A stretch of DNA of 64,000 nucleotides from Magnaporthiopsis rhizophila. Taxonomy: Eukaryota; Ascomycota; Sordariomycetes; Magnaporthales; Magnaporthaceae. Numbering within the stretch: the stretch's first letter is position 1; each line of letters opens with the position of its first letter. The position numbers were made by a program, and so were the translations under genes. The stretch is taken from assembly GCA_003049465.1 (NCBI GenBank), contig PYSS01000037.1, positions 1-64,000 on the forward strand. Reading direction: 5' to 3'. Positions 55,746 to 64,000 of the stretch are shown piece after piece. The notes below the pieces were generated by a model, which had not been told where the DNA came from, searched no databases, and saw only the letters and a program-made list of their open reading frames with translations.

Positions 55746-57329
55746 CACATGCCCCGCCAGACGCTTCGTGGTCGATAGCCATGGCACGTTCCTGGACTGG
55801 CCATGCCTTGCATCATGGCTACTTTGCTTTTTTGGAAGTGCCATCCCCTAGCAAACATGGCTCATAAATCGTCTGGCGGATAAAAGCGGTGCCTTTTTTC
55901 TTCACTTCTCTTCTGCTACCCTTCTCTTTTCTTCTTTTATCCTCCCCCCTCCTGGAGTGAGTGGATCAACTCGACCGCTGCTGATTGACTTTGCATGACG
56001 ACGCACGCGGACCGGACCATACACAGAGACAAAGTAAATCAAGAACAAAAAGGAGGGAGGAAAAGGACGGGAAGTCGACGAAGCCCGTGCTGTCGTTTCC
56101 ACGGGACCTCGTATATCGTTACCGAAGCGCGACCCGCTCTATCACGGTGGGCCAAGATCGTTGAATTGATAAAGCGCGTTTCTAGCAAACATCTTCACAT
56201 TTGCGCATTTCTCATTCCAACTGTCTCCACAATGGATCAAGCTTGTCCAATTTTACTTCTTCTACTCCCGCATCACTCGGACTTTCGACACGCTCGGTCG
56301 GACTTCAATCACAACGGCGGGTACTTGGGCGGGTTTCTGGAGTATCGGAGGCTACTGTTTTCTTAGCAACGGCGTTTGGAGTATCCTATGGCAGATTCCA
56401 TAAAAACCATGCATTTTTAGCACCGACGTTCGAGGTACGCGCCCGCACGCACTGCGATTTGCGTGTCGCCAATAGCAATATGTTAGTTCTGTACATCTAG
56501 GCCAGCGACGGCAGCAGCCGAGGACAGTTTGCTGTATTGTGTATAGGTAGACAAGTTGCTTAGAGGATCGATGTAGCCAAGCGAATCTGCATGCGGTCAT
56601 TATCGCGACAGAGTGAGGGAGAGAAGAGCGAGCTCTCGCATAATGTCGAGACGTGAGGCGTCTGCCAGTTGTTCTTATTGGGAAAACAGATGGACGGGTC
56701 TTGGCATGGGCATGCTCGATACTTCAGAGGAACCAATCAGGCAAACATGGGACAGAAAAAGGAAGCAATGAAAAAAAAAAAAAGCTCATATCTGATATAG
56801 CCATCCAAACCATGAACCCAGTGTATACAAAAGACATTACATCCAAGCCATCCAGAAAATCCGAGGAAAAAGTGAAAAAAAAGAGAAAAAGTGAAGGCTA
56901 GGTAGGGAACACCTCTTCTCAGCATCACCATGATAAAGCCTTAAATTTTTTTTTTTTTGGTTTACCAACCAGCAAAGGAAGCCCAATAGTCGCCTTTCTC
57001 ATAGGGAAACAAGAGTAAAACAAAGACCAGCCTACATTGGTTGCATATTCAACTTCGGCGCGCCGCGACGCAACCACTCCGACTGCTCCAGAAAAATGCA
57101 CTACCGATGAAGAAGGCGCCAGGGAGAATAAATCCAGAGTGAGTTCAAGGAGGGAAACGAAAAAGAAAACACGGGAAAAAAAAAACAAGCAAGAAAGGAG
57201 ATATAGAGATGATCTCGGTTCCAGAAAAGAGAAAAGGGGGAGGGAGGCGTAAAAGGAGAGACATATAAACAAAGAAAAACAGGCAGAGAAACGCATGGTT
57301 TACTCTTGCATAGCACAATTAGGCCGTAG
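55746..57329. other. SAT4 3' flank, convergent with the next gene
   Basis: 1.58 kb between convergent stop codons. Contains short A runs (56769-56783) and T runs (56946-56958). No gene or structured RNA is evident. Confidence 0.6.
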
Positions 57330-58826
57330 CTACGAGTGAAATAGATCCCAAGCACGCTCGCAGATGCGAAGGAATTCCTCTCGCTTGGCGCGCTGTGTCT
57401 CGGGGCTGTCGCGGCCCTCTCCAAAAGGACCCCGGCGTGGGGGCCGGCCTGTTCCAAGCGGGGGTGAGGCGCCCTCCTCGTACTCTGCGCGGGTGCGCCT
57501 GCGGCTGGCGCTCCGGCTGGGATCCGAGGCCCTCTGATGACCAGGCTGCGGGGACGGAGGGGTCGGCGGCTGGTGGCCACCGTAGTGCACAATTTTAGGC
57601 AGGAGCTCAGGGCGACCACCAGCCAGCTCCACCTGGGCCTCCTCGGCAGATTTGTACTCGCGTGGCCTACTAGAGAGAGGTGGTTGTGGCTGCTGGTGGG
57701 AGGACGGATGGCTCGGGGACGCGAGCGGACCCCGGGAAGCGCTGTGCTTGGCGAACATGGCGTGTCCACTGGATTCGGGGTGCCCGGAAAGGCCTTGGCC
57801 AAAGACATCCGAGATAGGTGGAAGGCGGTTGTTCGTCTGCGTGGCGGGTACGTGGTGGATATGGGACGTGTTGGAGAGTTTTGACGGCTGGTTGGTGATG
57901 TGACGGGTAGGCGGGTGATGGCTATGCATGCCTGTAAACGTTTGGCCGAGCGGGGCGGACTGGATGACGCGTTCATGGGCGAAATGCTCGTGGGATGGGG
58001 CGACGATGCTGAGGCCCGGGGGTGCCTTGTTCCGGCGGGACATGCCGGGAGTTTTGGCAGCGAACTGGCCGAGGGCGTCCTTGTCCCTTCCCAGGTCCGG
58101 CCCATCGCCCTTAGCGGACTGCTGCTGGAGCCGGGCCTCGATGATGTGACGCTGCTGCTCGCGGACACTCATGCTGCGCTGCAGCTGCTCCTTCATTACG
58201 GGATCCTGCGTCACAAACCCCGGAGAGAGGCAGGCCAAGCCCACCTCCTGGATCCCCAATCCATCCCTTGCTGTAAGGGGCCGGCCTGTGCCTGGCGCGG
58301 CATTGTTAGAGCCGCCGCCCTTTGACAGGTCCAACCGACCAGGTCGACGCCGGGGCGCGTGCTCCGGGGACCCGGGCTCCTTTTTAACGATAATCTTGGG
58401 CGTCGATCCGTTGCGCGAACTAGAACATAACAAGCGGCGGTCAGGTCAGCACACGAAGTCGATTTTTGCGCAGGCTACATAGCAAAGAGGCTCGCCTGCT
58501 GCGAGGTCCAGGTGGGAGAAGAAGGAAAAAAGAAAAGAACAGGGGAAAGTGAAAGCAAAAGGGTTTGTAGATCCTTACGCGCTCGGGGGTGAAGACTTGA
58601 GGGCCGGAGCCAGATTTGAGGAGGGGGTTGCCGTGACGGCTGGCGGTCCCGGTGCGATTGGTGCTGATGATGATGCGGCATGGGGGCCTCGGGGGCTGCC
58701 GCTGCCGACGCGCTGGGCGTGAGGGGGAGGAGGAGCGTTGCGCTGAGCCGCGGGAGAAACGTCGGACGGGAACGAAGCGCGGTCGTGCGGGGCCGGCGAC
58801 GGTGCCATTGCAATGGCGGCGCTCAT
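57330..58826 (-). CDS. Unrecognised protein with a SUMO-type PDSM motif
   Basis: Two exons, 58826-58579 and 58419-57330 (minus strand), encode 445 residues. The splice uses donor GTAAGG, branch CTGAC and acceptor TTCTAG, and keeps frame. I do not recognise the family. The first 83 residues are Ala/Pro/Ser-rich. VKKEPGSP at 94-101 fits the phosphorylation-dependent sumoylation motif psi-K-x-E-x-x-S-P, next to a basic RRRPGRLDL. A more ordered stretch at about 130-175 (GIQEVGLACLSPGF, VMKEQLQRSMSVREQQRHII) looks helical and conserved. The rest is His/Pro/Ser-rich and disordered. The C-terminus (RAKREEFLRICERAWDLFHS) again looks helical. The features suggest a nuclear regulatory protein, but that is inference. 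Confidence 0.75.
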
Positions 58827-59005
58827 GGTGAGATTTGCGATCTAAACGCAGATGTTGAGGAGCTGGAGCGTCGCGCGTCGGGTGGTGGTTGGCGATGGGC
58901 GCACAGGGCGCTGGACGCTGACGGGAAAAATCAGCAAAAGCCGAGCGTGTTTGCTTTCGATGTGTTGTTGTCCTGATTCTCGTTTTGGTCTATTTTTGCC
59001 TCATC

Positions 59006-59010
<5 letters not shown>

Positions 59011-59041
<31 letters not shown>
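59011..59041. repeat. T31 homopolymer
   Basis: Thirty-one T residues about 185 bp upstream of the start of the minus-strand gene (poly-A in that gene's sense). It resembles poly(dA:dT) promoter tracts, but its length is error-prone in assemblies. Confidence 0.85.
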
Positions 59042-60701
59042 CCCTTCTGCGTCTGTCAGCGGGCGCTCGGCGTGTTGCGAGCAGACGTGGTAAATGGAGC
59101 GAACGGCAGCGAGTGAAGCCGTCGGGTCGGCGGCAGTCTTCTTCTACCTGAAGAACACTGGCTGGGCGGGAGGAAATGGGAATGTTTTGGGCGGGGGCAA
59201 CGATGCGCGAAAAGGAGAAATGGGAACAAGAAGAAAACACAGCAAACACACTGAACGAGAGAATGAATGGCCTCAACGCGGCGCACACGAAACAGACGGG
59301 GGTGTGGGAGACGAGGAAAATCGACCAAAAATGGGGTCGGTGGTGCAAAGGAAACGGAGGTGTGTTTTACGTGCACTGTATGGCTGGCGAACTGGGCACA
59401 AGTCGCGACCGGGAGCGGATTCGGTGGGGATTGGTTTCGTGTTTGCACAGGGGGGCGGGGCGTCGCAGTCGTGGGTCTCTTCCACTCTGATACCTTGATC
59501 TGGCACCAGCTCTACTTCAGCGGCGGCCTGGGCGGCCTTTTTGTTGCGCCCCTTTGGCGGCAGGGTTTGGTATGCGTCGCTGTAGCCGATTGTTGCGTGA
59601 AGTTGGAGGTGTAGGTGATCGGCATGAAGGTTGAGATGGAAGAAAAGGGGGGAAGGGGCCCTGGGTCACGATTTCCCCGAGAAAGAGAAAATGAGACGGG
59701 GAAGAAAAGAAAAATAAGAATGAAAAAAGGGGCCTGAGACGGAGGCGGACCGAGGCTTCACTTTTTTCCCTTCTGCCGCTTACAGGGCAGTACCTGAGGT
59801 AGTAGCCTCCTGCCAACCACCGACGGCCAACCTCCTACCTACGTCCCGGTCTACCTGGAGGGCTAGTAGCTGCGAGCGAGTGCGCAAACTAACAGCCGCA
59901 TGCAACACCAAACGACGGCGGTATTGGGCGCCGTCGTGTGTCGAATTGTCCTACGCTCCCGTTCCCCCTCGTCAATTCCCATTCCCCATTCTGCTGCCCA
60001 CCCACTGCATCGTCAGCGATAGGACCGCCGCAGCGGATCAGGCCGGGCGCGGAAACCTCGTATCCTGTGCGACATGGCAAGCCGGCAACAGGCGCACGGC
60101 ATCGCACCCAGCGTCTATGGCCTAAGGACATTCGTAGCACCACATAATAGCAGTCATGCAGATAACCGCGGCAGCCTGGCGAGACCTCCAGCATATCCCA
60201 TCCATTCTGTCTCACTCGTGGCTAGCGCCGCCTCGGGGCCTGGTTAGGGAGGGGGCGCCTTCCAGGAGGGGAGAGGAGGGGGTGGGACTACCGGCCTACC
60301 CGCCAGGTCCCAACATGCACCGATTTGTGTGCGTTCGCTCAGCAGGGGGCTCGCCAATATCCAACGAGCCCGAAACTGGGGGCGTCAAGTCTGGCCCAGT
60401 GGTCTGTCTGGTCGAGCCCAGTCAATCAATCAACGGCCACCATCCCGCCATTGGAACCGACGCCAGCGCTGGAGCCAGCCGAATGCCAGAACAGCAAGCG
60501 GCACACAGTGCGTGGGCCTTCCCCTCCGTACTGTCTCCAGGCTTCAGGGGTGAGACCTGAAACACGAACACCTAATTGAGTGCCTCGCGGCAAAACAACC
60601 ACTACTTCAATATGATATACATATTCCCATGCGGTATTTGGTCCGAGGCTGTTTTATGGATAAGCTCATCTGCTGACCGATTGTGTTTGGCTGCCGCAGG
60701 G

Positions 60702-60737
60702 AGGAGGAGCAGGAGCAGGAGCAGCAGCAGGAGCAGG
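60702..60737. repeat. GGAGCA-type microsatellite
   Basis: Imperfect tandem GGAGCA/GCAGCA units (GGAGGAGCAGGAGCAGGAGC and onward) in the gene-free region. The open frames around it give poly-Leu on the minus strand and are not convincing genes. Confidence 0.8.
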
Positions 60738-61687
60738 ACTTTGGCCCGGATCGCATAGCAATTAACACGTTTTGGTGGTGCACGTGAATCTGTATCATGC
60801 CAAGCCGGGGCTGACTGACCTGGGTTCATTACAAATGCGCATACTAGTCCCGAATGCTGTATCCCGTCAACACTGTGGCGTGTGACGATGGAGTGAAGCA
60901 CTGCTGTAAAAAGTACCGACCTACCTACTTACTAACTGGGGCGGCATCATTCAAAAGGAGACAAAGGAAATCGAGCTGTGCAAACAATGGGGAGATGCGG
61001 AAGTGTGCGAAATGCCCGCGATGCAGCATGTGGCATCTAGTGACATGTGGCAAAGGGGACCTGACCCCACTGCGGGTGGAGACAGGGGTGCAACGAACAT
61101 GTCGGTCCGATCAGGGTCACACTTTTGCAGACTGGCTTTTCTGGTCCGCCGCTCTGGGCCTCCACTATTACAAGCGCCAACCACACCTGTCCCGCGTATC
61201 ACGCTCGCCGCCACCACCTGCTGCGCGGCAATGCAGCCAACCATTTAACCCATATCCATCGCCACAATTAGCGAAATCACAGTCGGTTTCACCTACGCAG
61301 CTCGGAGCATATTAGTCGTTACAGCGGGAACATGGCCCTGCGTGCTAAGTCATTAGGTGAACTGAGATTGGCTGACCATCCTTCTCGCACATGGCAGCAT
61401 TGAAACCTGGTATGATCAATACGTTAAGGAAGAAAACGCCAAGAAGTAAAAGAAAAGAAGACAACAGGAAGAGAAGGAAAAATAGGTACGGACAATGCTA
61501 ACAGCAAATAAATGCCTTCGTTGCGAACTGCTAGTACAGAAAATAAAAAGTGAGGCCATCATCGTCCTGTTATCTTTGCCATCCCTTAAAACGGTTCACT
61601 GGTTCCTGTGGTCCTCCTGCCCCGTTATGCTTTTCAGCACCTCCTATGTCGCCACTGTTCCATCATAGAGCCCATCCTGCAGAGCCT

Positions 61688-63749
61688 TTATTTTCTCCCC
61701 TTGACTAGACGTCCCGACTCGGATCCTTCATCATCCGAGAGCTTGTCTCCATCCTCACCAACCGCGAAGATGGTCTCGCCGTCGAGGGACTCTCTCGGGG
61801 GCGATGGTGCGGCCCTTGCTTGTTGCCGCGACCCTCTTGCCGCTGCCGCCGATGCCGGCGACGCCGAAGCTGCCCCAGCGTTGTCGCGAGGCGTGCTGGC
61901 CGAGGGCATTGTGCTCGCGGGCTTCTTGGTCCCCACATGGGCCTCCTCGTCGTCCGAGTCGTCTGGAGCGCCAATGTCCATGTTGGCAATCTCAAACGTC
62001 CCATCATCCTCCTGCGCGATCTCGTCCGACATGGCAAAACGGCGATTGTTGGCAGTCGGCCGCCACACATAGGCAATCCACGCGACATCGGCAAAGTACA
62101 CCAGGTTCAGCCACCCATCAAGCACAAACCATCGCGTTTTCCAGTGGAACGGCACGTAGTCGGGATCCCTCGAGGACGCAAACGAAAAGCTGTTGAAAAA
62201 GAAGAAGCCGAAGAGGACGATGATGCTGATCAAGATGCACCACCAAAGCTTCTTGTACATGCTTGCCTTTGCGCTCTGCTTCCGCTCCTTGAGGTCCTTG
62301 AGGGTCATGTTGAGGGAGTTCAGCGTCCAGACGTAAAAGGCGGTTAGCGTCCCCGCCAACGGGAGAACGATCAGCAGGACAAATGGCCCTGTGATGCGAA
62401 CACAGCAATGTCAGCAGTTTGATCAGGGAGAAAGAGCTGTGAAGCGCAAAGGTGGGCGCCATCCGGCCGCCGTCACTTACCTGCAGTGTCTGGAGTGATC
62501 AGAAGGCTAGTGATGGCATACACCAGGCCAAAGACGAAATGGGCGATGGCTAGCCAGCGAACATAGACCATGGTTTTGCCAAGCGTCGGCTTGACAACAC
62601 CGTAACCCATACAGACGATGAGCAGTAGAAAAAAGGAAAACGAGTTCCTCACGGCATTGAGCACGGCGACCAAGACGAGCAGCACTCTGGAACCCACGTT
62701 GGAGCCGGCGCGGTTGAGGTAGTCGTAAAATCCCCAGGTGAGCAGCATCTCGACAACGAGGAACAGCAGGATGGCTGTTATGTAGTTCTGCACGGGGAGG
62801 ATGTCGGAGCGGTGCTGGTAGTACAGGAAGCCCCAAAAGACGGCGATCAGTGCATATAGGATGGTTATGCCGCCGTAAAAGGGCAGCTTCGGGATCTGGG
62901 CAGCCGGCAGCTCGCCGTATGCATTGCGGAACTCGGCGATAGCGCGGTACTCGGATGCGGTGAGCCCCTCTGTGAATAGGCAGTAGTAGCCCGTGTTCTT
63001 GATGGGGTACTTGATGGGCTGTGGCTCCTTGAGGTGGACGGCCTGGGTGAAGACCTTGTTTGCCGACTCGTTCGTGTTTGCGCCTAGGATAAACTCCCCG
63101 AGCTTCGACTTGTCGCAGAACCCGGCACTGACATGGCTTTCCTCGCAGACAGTGAGTCTCTGTGATTGGCAACGGCGCCGTATTAGCGGTCGCAACGGAC
63201 ATGGCACAATGTCGGCAGCAGCGGAGGCCGTGATGGGGAGGCACACACCCTGGGAACATCGGCAGATGGCGAGAAGAGGACATAGTCCTGGTCCTTCCAC
63301 TCGAACAGCAGCAAGCTGGCGACAGGGTCGTTCTCTGTCTCGACCTTGTCAAACCTGACGAGGATATACGGATCCGAGGGCCCTCCCCATGCGCTTCGGG
63401 AGTACATGCCTGCAAGTGCCCAAACAAGGCGCACCCCGTCAGCAAAGGTGTTGTGATCACATCCGCATGTGCAGTGCTAGATTGAAGGCGCATTGGCTGG
63501 GTAGACGTCTCTACTGACCCATGCATCGCTCACGATTCGCTGGTGTTTGGTCCTGTGACGGGTAGTTCCCGCTGTCAGTCGTGGCCATCCGGATGCTGCC
63601 GGGAGAAGTCGGCAAGCTCGCTTTTCCCATATTTCCGGGGGCGGGGTTAGGTATGACTGGTGAGGAATACTGACCAGCTTTGCTTCCAGCGCCCATGCCG
63701 TCAGCGAGGTCGACAGGACGAGGAGCAGGGTGCAAAGCCGGTCGCGCAT
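61688..63749 (-). CDS. PTM1: PTM1/TMEM87-type seven-transmembrane protein
   Basis: Five exons, 63749-63675, 63552-63519, 63409-63249, 63159-62481 and 62388-61688 (minus strand), encode 549 residues. The family (Lung seven-transmembrane receptor; yeast Ptm1, animal TMEM87 and GPR107/108) acts in Golgi/endosome trafficking (family knowledge). A signal peptide (about 1-21) precedes a luminal domain with MYSRSAWGG, VASLLLFEWKD and CEESHVSAGFC. Seven hydrophobic spans start near YGGITILYALIAVFWGFLYY and end at WFVLDGWLNLVYFADVAWIAY. They include NSFSFFLLLIVCMGYG and VKPTLGKTM, both typical of the family. The cytosolic tail is acidic and Ser/Ala-rich. Exon 2 is a 34-nt microexon. Its acceptor was chosen because it alone links the signal peptide in frame to DQTPANRERCMG. 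Confidence 0.9.
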
Positions 63750-64000
63750 TGTGGCGACGGCACGCGTGTGCACGGGGCGTCTTCCGTGAGAAAAATCAAA
63801 GAGATGGAGAGAGGATGATCAGTTGTAAAAAGGGATAGCAGGTTCGTGATATCGGACACAACCGCAAGTAGTGGAGGCGAACGGGTGTTTGGACGTGGTG
63901 GTGTTGACTGGGTCTTGTTGTTCGCTCTGGTGGGAAGGACCTCCAGTGTCCTTGCTTCAACAGGGATCGAAGGGCTCGGTGCCCGGGTCGTAGCCTCTTT
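63750..64000. promoter_or_regulatory. Upstream region of PTM1 (partial)
   Basis: The last 251 bp are the promoter or leader side of PTM1. No further gene start is visible. Confidence 0.5.

Larger units (their letters stand above)
58827..61687. other. Long upstream region of the 57330-58826 gene
   Basis: 2.86 kb without a supported gene, between the start of one minus-strand gene and the stop of the next. It contains a 31-T run at 59011-59041, a GGAGCA-type microsatellite at about 60702-60737, and TAGGTA-like motifs near 59833 and 60920. Many open frames of 60-150 codons exist on both strands, none with family features. A small gene could be missed here. Confidence 0.55.

Overview
The window comes from a filamentous ascomycete, most likely a Sordariomycete (I infer Sordariales). 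The genes are GC-rich and have short introns of about 80-160 nt with GTNNGT-type donors and CTAAC/CTGAC-like branch points. The gene set includes ATG101, which budding yeast lacks, and the repeats look mutated by RIP (repeat-induced point mutation).

Positions 1-24,525 are an extremely AT-rich block without intact genes. It is a stack of decayed LTR retrotransposons. A Ty3/gypsy copy (A1, 62-7443, minus strand, target duplication TTAAA) sits inside an older copy of its own family (A2: 24-61, 7444-8145 and 16800 to about 17475). A second LTR element (B, 8146-16799, 300-bp LTRs, target duplication AGTGC) is inserted in A2 as well. Next come a Ty1/copia pol relic on the plus strand (about 19240-21915), a third gypsy fragment with one LTR (A3, 22805-24021), and short GC-rich islands. 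Two of those islands share TGTCACGG...CCGTGACA ends. The catalytic aspartates of both reverse transcriptases read as asparagine, as expected from RIP G-to-A changes.

At 24526-24570 a run of 33 T, 11 A and one N joins the AT-rich block to the gene-rich block. This is a suspect assembly joint, and the linkage should not be taken for granted.

Positions 24,571-64,000 carry eleven protein genes, ten of them recognisable: SPP2-like G-patch splicing factor (-), VID21/EAF1 NuA4 subunit (+), BET5/TRAPPC1 (+), PEX3 (-), ATG101 (+), a Sep1/Hcm1-like forkhead factor (-), PAN1 (-), a CaMKK/SNF1-activating kinase (+), a SAT4/HAL4-type kinase (+), an unrecognised nuclear-looking protein (-) and a PTM1/TMEM87-type seven-membrane-span protein (-). 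I placed exon boundaries by frame, splice consensus and remembered family conservation. The genes do not form one pathway. Notable pairs are PEX3/ATG101 head to head (peroxisome biogenesis and autophagy initiation), PAN1/CaMKK head to head, and two kinase genes in tandem. No tRNA, rRNA or CRISPR array was found.
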